A DNA stretch of 64,000 bases from assembly GCA_037179335.1 (NCBI GenBank), contig JAKZHN010000006.1:682001-746000 (forward strand), given 5' to 3'. The stretch comes from Cyclaneusma minus. Lineage: Eukaryota; Ascomycota; Leotiomycetes; Marthamycetales; Marthamycetaceae. Of the stretch, positions 1 to 11,239 are shown piece after piece. Each line of letters begins with the position of its first letter. Position 1 is the stretch's first letter. The notes beneath the pieces were generated by a model, which saw only the letters and a list, made by a program, of their open reading frames with translations, did not search any database and was not told the DNA's origin. The translations under genes were made by a program, and so were the position numbers.

Positions 1-1105
1 CGGCTGCCTCCTGAGGCTCACGATGTCTGAGGCTTAGTGGTTGGGGAGAGGCGGCGAACGGTCGTGGGACTGTCAGTGCGGATATGGAGTGCGGTTGGAA
101 AGATGTTGGACGGCCGAGGCTTAGAAGAAGTCATGTTGGAGTTTTGGGAAACGCGCCTGAGAGACGCGACATGCAGAGAGTTCGCATCTGTGCACGGACC
201 TCTTTCTGCTAGCGCCCGCTTCTAGTCGCGACACGCCTTCACCTGACGACCAACATATTCCTTTCCCTTCTCCTCACCTCATCAAGTTTGTGCAAATCAT
301 GTTCACGTTTCATTCTACATTTGCTGGAAGCAAGCCTGTAAACTCTTGTCATGCGCAAGACGGTAAGAAATCTGGCAAAGTAATATTTGCTTACTATACA
401 GACTCTTGAATATCCAAAAAAACATCGGCAGTTTGCATTCAGAATCTTTCCAAGTTCGACATCCAGCAGTGTCAGAAAGAGATTCAGGTGGCGATCGTCT
501 TTCGAAATACTTTAACTTGGCACAGTTGCTTCTGGTCTCAGAAGGGAGCTTGACAAGTGTCTTAAGATTCCGAAGGAGCTCGCTCAGTAGTGCAAGCCCC
601 AGTGTTCGCAATTACAAAGTCCAAGCGAACCTATTAAATCCAAAATATTAGCTGATCCTACACTTACTGATATCAAAATGTAAGTGCTTGTATTTCCAAG
701 ACTCACGAGCAATCATCTCTTTTTCTGGAACCTTAGTCCAACTTGAGGCAGTCTCCAAGATACGTGCAGTCCGCCCTAATCAAGCTGCCAGCATCTCCTC
801 TCAAAGCGCTGAACCCAGCTCTTGTACAGTGTTCAGAATACTCTTGGATATTCTAGTTTCCAAGCAACTTAGGAGGTTTCATGGACTTCGAATCATAGAT
901 GTTCCTAATGGTTGAGACTTGTTTCTGTCATTCTGATACTTGAGCTACCAGTCGTATCCCGACTTTTGTCATCCCACTGTACACAATTCAGAAGCTCTGC
1001 TCAAGTGTCACGATCCAAATGCTCCCAGGTACAAGACCCAGAACTCAGAAGCCCTCTCTGCAATCTCAGACTTGAACCGTGCTTCGATGTCCCAGGGACA
1101 TCAGC
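1..1105. other. no gene seen (left edge)
   Basis: Only short overlapping frames without recognisable domains or convincing splice structure. I see no repeat or RNA gene here. The right part is probably the 3' flank of the minus-strand gene that follows. Confidence 0.5.
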
Positions 1106-2189
1106 TCATTGGTCATCAACAACGGTTCGACTCAGAAGACTATTCAAAGCAACGGCGTCCAGATCAGTCACACTTTTTCCAGCGGCAAGTGCTGCATCCT
1201 GAGCAGGTCCCCACCACCGCGTATGGCCTGTCCATACCACAGAGCCTTGCACAGAGCCACATTCCTCGTGGAACACGGTGCGAAACACCCATTCCATATC
1301 TCGCGGTGGATATCCAAAAGTAAAGCCCCTGAGTCGGATTTTTTGAATCTCTAATCCCAGAGGCTGGAGGAATGTAGGTGACGAAGCGGTCCACTCTCCT
1401 TCCCATATACAAAGCATGCCTCTGGTCCAGACAACTGATCCCTGACGATGCTCTTCTGGAGTGGCCAAAATCCAATATTTTAGGATAAATCGTGCGATCA
1501 ATCTGTATACCTAGTCCGCCTTCCAGCAAGCTCAAACAGCCGACTCTTACCTCTTGGATAGAAAAGTTGTCGAAGCGCTTATTGAACAATGTCGGAATCG
1601 GTTGACTGGTGGGAACCAGATTGGCATCGATCTTCAAGTTCTCCATATAACGCCAATCCTGTATTGTCCAACAAGGGAGTGTGATAGATAACTTCTTGAT
1701 CAAGTCCCCGCGATGCACGGGCTGGCGTTGGAAATCCTCGTCAAAGGTGAGAATATTCTTGACATACCAATAGAGACTCACATCCAAACTCCTGCCTCGG
1801 AGCCCCGCGCAGGGATACCGTACGTGGAAATGAATAATGGGCATTGTGAGCTGATGAAATCTCTTGCTGGTGAGCAGTAGGCTCATGACAGGACTGTACG
1901 TGAGTGGGATTGGGAGCGGCCTCCACTTTGGCCGAACCAAAGGCAGTTCGCTGAAGCCGGCGTCCATGCGTTTGATAACGGTAGGCACCGTTCTAGGTGG
2001 TATGACCATCTCGATTACCATCAACTGAATTTCGGTAGGAAGTTTCAAAAAGCCCAGTGGCTTCGAAGACCTGCGGGCCGTCTCGGGGACCATTTGTCTT
2101 CCTTCGTCGTGAGGACAAATTTGTGGGTGTCTCTCCTGATGACGAGCGTAAGCCGTAACGAGGCTGTACAAGTACCTGAAAGGCATCAT
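1106..2189 (-). CDS. 2EXR/F-box-like domain protein
   Basis: Two exons are proposed: 2189-1551 and 1510-1106, with a 40-nt GTAAGA...CTAG intron, giving about 347 aa. The clearest feature is near residues 45-60, LKLPTEIQLMVIEMVIPPR. It matches the start of the fungal 2EXR domain, an F-box-like motif usually followed by an arginine and a hydrophobic stretch. The rest, including two GSVVWT segments in the second exon, is not recognisable. 2EXR proteins are numerous and fast-evolving in ascomycetes and most have no known role, so a link to ubiquitin ligases is only a family-level guess. The start codon is uncertain: two adjacent ATGs lie at 2189 and 2186, and a further upstream exon is possible. 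Without the short intron the frame continues to 1164 with an unrelated C-terminus. Confidence 0.6.
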
Positions 2190-2785
2190 GGAAGTCGTCT
2201 GATCTGCATGGGGAATTGGTCAAGTTCGGATATTGAGTTTGGGCTCCAAGACGATATCGCTGAAGAGCTCTGAGACCGGTCTTTATATCGCAGACAGTAC
2301 CATGGAGGATGTGATGGGCACATTCTCGGGCTTTCCAGCACTGACTATAGGGTACTCGTCGACATCGAATCCCTTCTCGAAGTGTTAGTCACAATATGGA
2401 AAGCCCTTTCAGATGATGAAAAGGGTCTTATATTCAACCAACCAAGAGAAAAAGACAAAGAATGCCTTCCAACGGGAATTCGATACGTGACCGTGACCGT
2501 AGGACGTCAAACTTGACGCTCCTCGGAGATGCCGCCGCAGAAACTTGTAAAGGCTGTATAGGACTATGGCATGGGAACTCTATTTGCTGGTTAGAGAGGT
2601 GCTTGTTATTTAGCCCTAGTCTAGCTGTGGAATAGGAGATACATACCCTACTCATCATGACCAAAGTGGTGCAGATGTTGCAAATGTCCCGTGGAACCAA
2701 AGTGATCGCCCCCTATTCTCGAAGCTGAATGAGCACTGTGGTCAAGGGCGCGCGCAGGCCGCGCGGGGATTGATTGCGCGAACTC

Positions 2786-2945
2786 GTCGATGCGGAACAA
2801 AAGTGATTACACCTATTCTCACTGCGGAGCCAGGTCTGTCTTGGGCGTCCAAAGGCGGGGTGAACTTGTCGATGTGCAACAAAACTGCCACCAGGAACGG
2901 AACGGATTCTAATGGAACCACCTGAAGTTTTGCAGCACGTCGACA
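2786..2945. repeat. short-motif copies, first group
   Basis: Three copies of the GTCGAYGTGCAACAAAA motif or its reverse: 2786-2802 (diverged), 2868-2884 and 2927-2943 (reverse orientation). The last two form an inverted pair about 40 bp apart. The reverse copy at 2927 is also the head of the 150-bp repeat. Confidence 0.7.
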
Positions 2946-3076
2946 GATTCACATTGAAAAAGTGATTTTTGAAATCTAGGTTTTAAGACTAGTAAATAAT
3001 ACCGCCGGATAGAGCTTGAAATTCTACACAAATTGGTATATAACAAACTCGGGTTTGGACACCAGGGGCTTGTATA
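2927..3076 (+). repeat. 150-bp dispersed repeat, copy A
   Basis: It begins with the short motif (here TTTTGCAGCACGTCGAC) and ends near CAGGGGCTTGTAT. In between are recognisable blocks shared with the copies at 3745-3896 (inverted) and 34641-34783: AAAAAGTGATTTTTGAAAT, a GAAATTCTACACAAATTGRT-like block, and a TATAACA...GGGTTTG block. It has no coding capacity. It may be a non-autonomous mobile element; the family was not recognised. Confidence 0.65.
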
Positions 3077-3229
3077 AAAGCGATTTCAAAAAATATTACT
3101 CGGTATTTTTATACACAAAAATGCGCTTGAGAGCGAGTATCGACTACCGAGCTTTGAGATGACAGGTTATTAGCGAGTCGATAGAACACCATCATGAGAA
3201 TAGCGCAGGCTCCGGGGCTGCGCGGACTC

Positions 3230-3285
3230 GTCGACGTGCAACAAAAGAAAGACCCCGGTGATTATCTTTTTTGTTTCACATCGAC
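3230..3285. repeat. inverted pair of the short motif
   Basis: GTCGACGTGCAACAAAA at 3230-3246 faces its reverse complement (TTTTTTGTTTCACATCGAC) at 3267-3285, separated by about 20 bp containing GGTGATTATC. The pair could form a hairpin with a 15-17 bp stem. The left flank (GGGGCTGCGCGGACTC) is repeated at the copy starting at 3544. Confidence 0.75.
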
Positions 3286-3344
3286 AAGTTCACATCCCCT
3301 CTTTCCCATTTTCCTACAGCCAGCCACTGCTCGCTAGCCTCTCT

Positions 3345-3432
3345 GTAGCACATCGACAAGTTCATTCCTTTCTCCTAGAGAGCGTTTCCGGGACTCCAGA
3401 GGCGGAGGTGAACTTGTCGACATGCAACAAAA
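3345..3432. repeat. further short-motif copies
   Basis: A partial reverse copy (GTAGCACATCGACAAGTTCA) lies at about 3345-3364. A forward copy (GTCGACATGCAACAAAA) lies at 3416-3432. The extended flank ACTTG/CAAGT next to the GTCGAC end is shared with most other copies. Confidence 0.65.
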
Positions 3433-3543
3433 CTCCTCGTGGGCAAGAGCCGTCCTAAGCGGGCGCCGCGCCCCCTCTTTCTTGCAAGCAGCCACCTCCT
3501 GTGGTACTACTGATTCAGAGATTGAGGGGCTCCGCGCGGACCC

Positions 3544-3598
3544 GTCGATGTGCAACAAAAGAGAGGCTCAATTGATCACCTTTTTATTGCACATCGGC
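3544..3598. repeat. inverted pair of the short motif
   Basis: GTCGATGTGCAACAAAA at 3544-3560 faces TTTTATTGCACATCGGC at 3582-3598. The roughly 21-bp spacer contains TTGATCACC. This is the same arrangement and nearly the same spacing as the pair at 3230-3285. Confidence 0.75.
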
Positions 3599-3744
3599 AA
3601 GTTCACATTTCCCTCTAGGGGGGTCGTATAGCCACCTATCTCCCGCCCTCGCCTAAGCTCTGTCCAGACCTACCCACGCAGACCCCGGGCTTGCTTCAGC
3701 ATCTTCGTGTATACCAACAAAAAAACATCCTTTTAACTCTGGCC

Positions 3745-3896
3745 ATTACACGAGCCCCTGCTATGCAGACCCAGGCGTGTTATACATCAATTTGTACAGA
3801 ATTTTCAACTCTATTCAAATATATCATTTACAAATCCCGAATATGAAATTTCAAAAATCACTTTTTCAACATCCCTCGGTCGACGTGCAACAAAAC
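3745..3896 (-). repeat. 150-bp dispersed repeat, copy B
   Basis: Read on the minus strand it starts with GTTTTGTTGCACGTCGAC at 3896-3879 and ends with CAGGGGCTCGTGTAAT at 3745. It aligns over its whole length with copies A (2927-3076) and C (34641-34783). It is inverted relative to copy A, which lies about 0.7 kb away. Confidence 0.7.
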
Positions 3897-3981
3897 TGAC
3901 ATGGCCCGGCGCAGCCAGCCAACCACATGGTGAGCGAGGCGGCCCTCTAGCTGCCCGCCGACACAGCCTGCGCCCGCTAAG

Positions 3982-4206
3982 TTTTTGTTGTAGCATGTCG
4001 ACATGTTCGCACTCTCCCGTCTCCCCCTTACACGCAGCCACCCCTTGTAGAAATGGTGCAAGCTCTGCGCAGTGCGTACACTCGTCGACGTGCAACAAAA
4101 CAGACACCCAAGTAAACCTTTATGGTAGCACATGGGCAAGTTCACACCTTGCTCCTCATGAGCAGCCATGGCTCGCTATAGCCCTTCTTGTAGCACGTTG
4201 GACACG
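3982..4206. repeat. diverged short-motif copies
   Basis: Copies lie at 3982-4002 (TTTTTGTTGTAGCATGTCGAC), 4084-4100 (GTCGACGTGCAACAAAA), about 4124-4137 (reverse, diverged) and about 4187-4206 (reverse, strongly diverged). The 4084 and 4124 copies form another inverted pair with a 23-bp spacer. Confidence 0.65.
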
Positions 4207-4867
4207 TTCACACCCCGCCGACCTGACGAGGTTGGAATCCCAGGGGCTGCCGCTGATGGGCAGTATCGAATTGCGCAGCCAAAATAGATTTCAAACAAGA
4301 AAAGAGTCTGGATCGGGAGCCCCCTTCAATCATTGGGAATATCCCCAGTAAGAAAGACCCACCGCCCTAGAAAAGTCCACAAACGAAACATCATTACACT
4401 TAATCACAAACTTCACAGCGACATCAACAGCAGAACATGGAATGAGCAATATTACTTTCCTGTCTCACGCACCAATGCAATGCAATGCCCGCACAGTGAA
4501 TCCTCGCAGTCCTAGCCGACCCACGAGTCCAGAGTACCGTCGGCTTCCATGCAAGTGCAGGATGCTAATGTCGCCACCTATCGTACAAATCAAGCAAATT
4601 CGCCCGTCACGCCAAGTCTAGAGAAAGACTCCTCCCTTGCGCCTCCCAAATCCGATCCTTGTACTTTTGCTTGTAAAGACCACCATGAAGAACGTAAACG
4701 CCGGAAAAGAGCTCCCAGAAACACCGCGAGGGAGAGCGAAAGAGTGCCGTTAGAAGAAGAGAAGAGGTGATGCGGATGGAAGGAGACACTCCAGTTTCGC
4801 CGAGTCGATTGCGTGCTTTGCCTTGTCGTTGCGTCGTCGAATGTCGTATGCGAAAAATGAAATGCAC

Positions 4868-7800
4868 TCAATCGAAGTCTCCAGCATCCACCTTTGCCAT
4901 CAACTCCCTGAAATCCCTTCCCTTCTGCCTCTCCATCTCCATCTCCTGAGCATGCAGTTCCTTCGACACCTCAATCGACTTCGACTCAGCATTCACGTGC
5001 ACTCTCAGCGCCTCTCTCTGCATCTCCTTCTCAGCCTCTTCGCCCTCGACACCACTAGCACGCTCCTTTGCCTGAGCATCCAGAACACGCTGGGGCGTGT
5101 ATTCCTTGTGGAACCACCAGAAATCCTTCTTCATTTCTTCGGGAATAGGCTGGTTATTGGCACGCAGAGTGGCGTAAGCCTTGGCCTTCTCACCCTCCTC
5201 TTCGTGCATCTTGTTAAGCTCGAATTTGATGCGCTCATTTGCGAGGCGCCACACCTCTTCTTCAAAAAGTCTGGTGGTGGCCTCTTCGCGGATGATGGCC
5301 TTGGCGGTCTCCCAGCGCTCGGCGCCCCAGTCGTTCTTGTACATTTGCTCGGTGTTGTCGGCTACTTCTTGGAGGAGCTTGATATTCTTGCGGAGGGCGT
5401 TGGTCTTCTTCAAGCGCAGAATCTTCTCGTGGGCGAGCTGGAGGTTCTTCTTGCGCTGGGCCTGGGCGGGGTCCTCAGCAGCAGCCTCATCGCGCTTCTT
5501 ACGGCGTTCTTCGAGGAGAGCCTCGTCACGCTTCTTGGCGGCGAGGTATTCGATGCTGTGGCCGAGGTTCTGCTGAGACTCGGGGACAGGAGTCTTGTCG
5601 ATGGGCGGAGCTGAGAACCACAAGACGCGACCTTGGTCATCACACTGGAGGTTGCTGCGCCAATGCTCGGGGATGGCATCGTTGGCGTTCTGTGGGAGAG
5701 TGTAGGTGGTCGAAGTACGCTCGGTAGCCGGGAGCGAGGCAGAAGGGATGGCTGCGCGGCTGGAACTGCTTGGGGTAGCTTGATAAGCGGCAGCAACGTT
5801 TGTTTGAGCGAATTGCTCAGCGCTGACGCTGGGAGCAGCATAGTTGGAGGAGCCAGAGATGGGCTGGTAACGAGGAGTGCCAGACATGGTGGCGGTCTGA
5901 GCAGGAGTCTGGCTACCCCAGGAACTCTGATGGCGAAGGGGAGCGGGTGATGGGGAGGGGCGCGAGAATTGTTGGCCGTAGGAAGATTGGCTGTAAGACG
6001 GGGCTACGGCTGATGGCGTCCTTGAAGCACTGTCACCACCTTGAAGGGAGTAGCTGCCAGATCTGCGATCAGTGACGGGACGAACAGATGGCTGGATAGG
6101 TGCAGGGGGAGGCGGAGAAGGTGTGGGCTCGGGAGGCGGTGACTCCTAGACGAGGGTTAGCGTTAGCGGGCAATGCTCCAAGCGGCTGGCCTGACAGGTT
6201 TATCACAAATCGGAACAAATAAATTCAACTTACGTTCGCTTCACGTGGGCGCACGTGGACAGCGCCAACAATCGGCGGAGCAGTGTCAGCACCCCAAGTG
6301 GGCTTCGGCAGCGGGTCATCCTCCTTCGCATCATGTCTGAGCAAGTGCTTAATGGGACTTGGAACTTTCTTCATCTTCCGAGGAACGTCAAAGAGGTCCA
6401 TCTCATAGTCCTTATCGCGCACCTCATCCGGCACACAGCTCGCCCAAGTCTTGATCTTATTCAACTTGAACTGGACCTCGTTGTAGCGCGCCTCGCAGAC
6501 ATACACTTCCTTATCGGCTGGGAAACCACGCGGGCGGCCCTTGTTGTACCTGGTGAAGAACATCACGAAACACCGGTCCATGACCTCATCAATCTTATGG
6601 TCGCGATACTGTCCAGTCTTGACAACTTCGTTCTCATAGAAGTGCTTGTCGACTCGGTGGACTGTCTGCTCCGGCCGGTAGTACCAGCACGCGTTGATCC
6701 ATTTCTGTCCCTCTGGATCCTGCCACGTCCGATAGATCTGACCGACGATGGGTTTGGTCAGGTCGTTCGGATTCTGCAAGTGGACCCAGTCGCCCACCTT
6801 CCACAGTTCACCGTTGTGGAGAATTTCAGACAGCGGGATCTTACCGTCCTCGTCTGCATAGTCAGCATCCGGCTTCTTCTTTTCTTCTTCGGCCAGTTGC
6901 CTTCCTACTCCTTGCAGAGCAACAGCATCCTTGTACACCTGGCTGTCTTCCCGGTTGTACGTCTTTGCATTCTCGAACACGAGCTCGATATCTTTCATAA
7001 CCTGCTCGACCGACTGATACTTCTTCCTCTTTGCTTTTCTCTTGACAAGATCCAGCGCCATTGCGTTCTTGATCTCCTGGTAGTACTCGGGCATGACAGT
7101 CTTGTCGGGTAGTTTCTCGAAAGGCAAGATCCTGAGCTCGCCCGCCTCATTCCTCGGCTTTCTGAGGCCTCGGAGAATGTTGTAAATTCGTGCCTCCATG
7201 GGAGTGTGAACCTTGGGGGGTCGTCCACGCTTCTTCTGATAATCTGGATCCTCCTTTGATGGCTCTTCAGACTTGCCTCCGTCGCGTTTCGCAGCGAGAG
7301 AGGATCGGGGTCTGCCTTTGCCACGTCTCTTGGCTCGATCGTCGTCAGATTCATCCTCTTCCTCTTCGTCATCGTCATCTTCTTCATCTTGATCTCCTTC
7401 TTCTTCTTCTTCTGCGCCCGGAGGTGGAGAGGGATCCACAGGGGGTAGCTCGCCGAGGTATGGAAGTTCTGCATAGCGTGCAGGCATCTTGTCCTCTTGA
7501 ACCAGCTTCGCCAACTCGGCCTTGATCAAATCTCTGAACTCTACGGCTAGAGCGTAGGCCGGTGCTGAGGGTCGATTGTACACCTGAGCGTTGTGGCAGA
7601 TGAGTGCCAGGTCGCGTACGAATTCTGACCAGTCCTGGTATGACTTCTTCGAGATTTTGGCCTAGGTAAAAGTGTAAGTGCACTATCCAATACAAAGAAA
7701 AACAATATATGGGAGACATACCCTGATGCTGCTGAGTGCGACCGGCTCTTTGATCACTTCAAAGTAGTCGGGAAGGACGCGCTTGTTGATCATACGCTGG

Positions 7801-8168
7801 AACAACTCGGAGGCATCGTTGGCACTGAGAGACTTGAGGACCTCGGTCATTGTGTCGTAGTCTTTCTTCGAGATAGCCAGAGAGGCATTACCCTGCGTCT
7901 GCGTTCCATCCGCCTGCGTTCCTTCCATCTGAGTATCATCATTTTGGGCGCTCTCCTGGTTGCCAGCATTCTGGCTACCCTCATTCTGATTGCCCTCATT
8001 CTGGGTACCAGCAGTTTGGTTGCCTTCACCCTGGGCGTCTTCCATCTTTGTGTCCTCGTTCTCGCCCTGAGCAGGCGCATCCTCCATTGCCGTATCCTGC
8101 TCTGGCTTCTGCTCAGTCTGCAGCTCTGGTGCAGGGTCGGCTGGAGGCGCCGGACGTTGGTCTGCCAT
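4868..8168 (-). CDS. rsc1: RSC complex subunit RSC1/RSC2-like (two bromodomains + BAH)
   Basis: Exons 8168-7722, 7661-6234 and 6145-4868 join in frame to 1050 aa. The first exon gives a Q/N/E-rich leader with GNQNEGSQN-type repeats. Bromodomain 1 follows at about residues 95-205 and is interrupted by intron 1 between VALSSIR and AKISKKSY. Bromodomain 2 (MPEYYQEIKNAMALDLV...TYNREDSQVYKDA) lies at about 265-370. A BAH domain starts near residue 395 (LWKVGDWVHL...WYYRPEQTVH). The C-terminal third has a Pro/Ser-rich linker and a charged helical region (HWRSNLQCDDQGRVLWFSAPP) typical of filamentous fungal RSC1 proteins. The family belongs to the RSC SWI/SNF-type remodelling complex in the nucleus, which moves nucleosomes and reads acetylated histones. 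The ATG at 8168 starts the only frame that leads into bromodomain 1. Length and domain order are normal. Confidence 0.93.
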
Positions 8169-8646
8169 GTTGACTCCTAATGGGACACCTAGGTGTCGAG
8201 GACAGTCAAGGAGAAACAAACGTTGGGTTCACGTTTTGAATTGGGGGTGGGTCAGGCGTAGACTTGGATTCAAAAGTCGCGATGCGACGCGACAGGGCGA
8301 GCTTAAGGTAAGGTTCTTGGCGTCCCCTCGAAAACTCAAAAGTGTGGCTGGTGCTATGCCAAGGCTTGCCCCAATGTGGGGGATTGAGGATACACAAGCC
8401 TCGGGATCCTACGTACCAACCCAGGAAGACTATGATACGGTTCAGGATCGCGGACAATATTCCGGGGGATACAGAGTACAGACAGATGTCGTTCACACTG
8501 AGTTGACGAGCGTGAGAAAGGCTGGCCCTCCTCAGGCTTTCGTTGGACTTTTACAGGAAGAGCCTAGCCTTCACAAACAGAGGATCAACCGTAACAACCG
8601 TAACAACCGTTACAGCTTAACGGAACGAAACTCGAGCGTCAGAATT

Positions 8647-9521
8647 CAGGGTACGGGAAACTAAAAAACTAAAATCTAAGGAATATATAGATTAGATATA
8701 TCTAATCTTAGCGCTTGTTTAAATAGATTCGTAGTTTTATCTAAAAATCTAAAATATTTAAAATAAATATAAGAAAAGTGTTAAAAACTAGCGTTATATG
8801 CCAAGCTATATTATAAACTAATTTTCATTTAAAATATTAAAATATTTTTATTATAATAGTAAAAAAACGGAGTAAAAAGCTTTAAAACTAATTTTTATAT
8901 AATTTTTATAAAAAAAGTCAAAGTTAAGGGTGATTTAAAGTAAGAATTAAATATTTGGGAATTTATTTTTATTTAAATAAATGATAAAATTAAGGAATTC
9001 TATAGGTTTTTAACATTATTTTATTCTGAATTTTTTTATTTTTGCTGGGATTTTTAAAAAATAATAGAATTAAATTTAATTTTTATGGCTTTAATATAGC
9101 GTTGTAGAGAATTTATACAAAATAAATTCTAGAATTGCTTATTTTTAGCCTTGCCAGAAATTACTTTCGAAAATTTATAATTTAGAATAGTCAAATCTAT
9201 ACCAAATTTAATAATTACTTTTTTAAAAAATGCATAAAATGTCAATTATAAATAATTTAAAAAGTGCATTAAATTATTTATATTATAGCGCTTTATATTG
9301 GGGCATAAATTGTGATATAATTGGCCATTTAAGCACGGGCCCAAGGCTTTACAAAGTACCTTTGCACCAAAAATAAGTGTAAAAGTACTTATTTCTTTTA
9401 CCCCTTAGATTTTATTTAAAAACTATAGATTCCTATCTAATTTAACGACCCCCTTAGATAGTTAAAAACTATAGTTTTTAACTAATAGTTTATCGAAACC
9501 CGCTTAGTTTCCCGTACCCTG
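8647..9521. mobile_element. AT-rich element with 18-bp terminal inverted repeats (MITE-like, perhaps hAT)
   Basis: CAGGGTACGGGAAACTAA at 8647-8664 is exactly inverted at 9504-9521, enclosing 875 bp that is far more AT-rich than the surroundings and has no open frame. Ends starting CAG and a nearby shared octamer GCGTCAGA (8636-8643 and 9521-9528) recall hAT elements with 8-bp target duplications. However, the left octamer is 3 bp from the repeat and the right one overlaps its last G, so the duplication is not clean. Inside are palindromes near both ends, such as GATTAGATATATCTAATC (about 8690) and GTTAAAAACTATAGTTTTTA (about 9460). The AT bias would fit repeat-induced point mutation. Non-autonomous and probably dead. 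Confidence 0.75.
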
Positions 9522-10784
9522 CGTCAGATCGACCGACCCTGGATATTTGGATCAAATGCCATTCAGACCGGAATTACCTTTCGTGGCCTAGTAGTACCTA
9601 ACGCACCAGACGAACCCATCTTGGTCCCCTGGAAACGTCAAACGTTTACCACCCAACTTTGAAACCGGTACTAGGGAAATAGGGGCGTAATGATGTCCGC
9701 GAGACGTTGAGACGTCTACCAGTCGTCTAATGACCGTTGAAATATTGGATATGTTAGTTTGAGATTTCCAGCTCGTTGTCAATGACCGGCTGCAACAGCA
9801 AACAGAAACTTCACGGGATGCTAACGTCCAACATGGTGAATAGGATCCGCCATGTGGACGTTTGTTATACAGCCAGCTTGGGTTTCTGCTCAGGCACTTG
9901 AAAAATTACATACAAGAAGAACATTGGACATGGATTATATATGCTTGGGGCCTGCAAGAAGTTCACAGTTGGGTTATCTTGAGGGCCTGCAGTAAGTCCA
10001 GGCTATTACCTATGTCCTGACGACGTCGCTCATTTTTATGCCATCCCAGGCCCCAGCTCCAGAGGGGCAACTCGAATTACAGAGATCAAATTTTGACTCT
10101 CAATTGCTGTACAGTCTACCAGCAAGCTGCCAGGAACCGTGAGGTGTAAACATTTGTCAGGATCATTAGGAGAATTAGGAAAGCCTTCAAAAGCTGACTA
10201 GGTCTTAGTCTCAAAAAATCAGCATTCTCAATTCGATAGGCCTCAAACTGACACGACAGGCAGAGAACTCTTTCATAGGTGTACCTACCACTCAATTGGC
10301 ACAAATCCGCCTTCGTTGTTCAGGGAGACTGGTGCCCGGGACACGCTCAATAGGGTCCTTCACGAGAATTATATGCAAGACTGTTGCGTGAATTTTTTTT
10401 ATAGCCAAGTCTGTACGGTAAGTGTAAGATTGCTCTTCATTAGAAAAGGAATCACGTATAAGATGCGAAGTTCAAGTTCCCACGAACAGAACTCGAGAGA
10501 TGATCACCAAGCAATAAACAACATGACCAGTAAGGTCTCATTGAATCAACACAAATAACTATCCCAAGAACAATCGGTAACATGTCAAAGAGAAAGTTCT
10601 CATCAGATAATACTGTCAAACATATCCCAACCCACCGCTCCCACACTCGCCTACCGCTTCCACCCACCACTGTCGATGACCCAAAAACACCACCATCCAG
10701 CATTGACAGAGTAACTCCAAACCGACAGAAAATCCTCACGTCCGACGAAACCAGTCAGCCAATCAGATAGATCCTGGGGCTTTC

Positions 10785-10801
10785 TTTTGTTGCACATCGA
10801 C
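10785..10801. repeat. short-motif copy
   Basis: TTTTGTTGCACATCGAC, a perfect copy, followed by TGATCCTGCCCC. CAATCAGATAGATCCTGGGG lies just upstream. It is isolated from the large clusters. Confidence 0.75.
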
Positions 10802-11239
10802 TGATCCTGCCCCTCCTTCCCTTGGACTACCCTTACCCAGAATCCCACTTTCCACCACCACGATCGCAAACAAAGCCCGTTTTCGACAATTTCACATTCA
10901 TTGAACAGCCCTCAAGCTTGACTTCAATATGCGCTAAATTCTGGCCGCAGATATCTCGCACCAAATTTCTTTCGAGTAATTTGCAGATTTCACTCTTGTT
11001 CCGCGTGGCCCCTTAGGGATACTGGGCTAGATACTCTCAATCTGCTCAACAGTTCAAAGCATCTAAAGCCCTCAATGCTTCATACACTTGGCATTCGATG
11101 CAGTACAGCAGTCAGATACCGAACTCCATTTTCAGACTTCAGTCCTCCCCAAATCTCATCGGTTTTCTAAACGCCCTATCCCCAGATCCACTACTACCCC
11201 CATAACCGTGCTCTCACCAGCTCACCCCGCACTCATCCA

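Larger units (their letters stand above)
2190..4867. other. gene-poor repeat-rich segment
   Basis: No convincing gene. The segment carries at least a dozen copies of the short motif TTTTGTTGCACATCGAC in both orientations and two copies of a 150-bp repeat (listed separately). Small open frames here merely read through the repeats, which is why they share similar peptides. Confidence 0.65.
8169..11239. other. 3 kb intergenic region
   Basis: Contains the AT-rich element at 8647-9521 and one copy of the short motif at 10785-10801. Small triplicate repeats of GTAACAACC occur near 8590-8612. No coding exon is supported. Confidence 0.6.

Noticed and set aside
1164..1510. Unspliced C-terminus for the 2EXR gene ending at 1164
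   Set aside because: A 40-nt GTAAGA...CTAG intron leads into an alternative frame to 1106 with a more protein-like sequence; preferred, though not certain.
3258..4107. Small frames in the repeat cluster with recurring MSTCSHS/ATYRQVH-like peptides
   Set aside because: The similarity comes from reading through the 17-nt motif in various frames; there is no start or length consistency.
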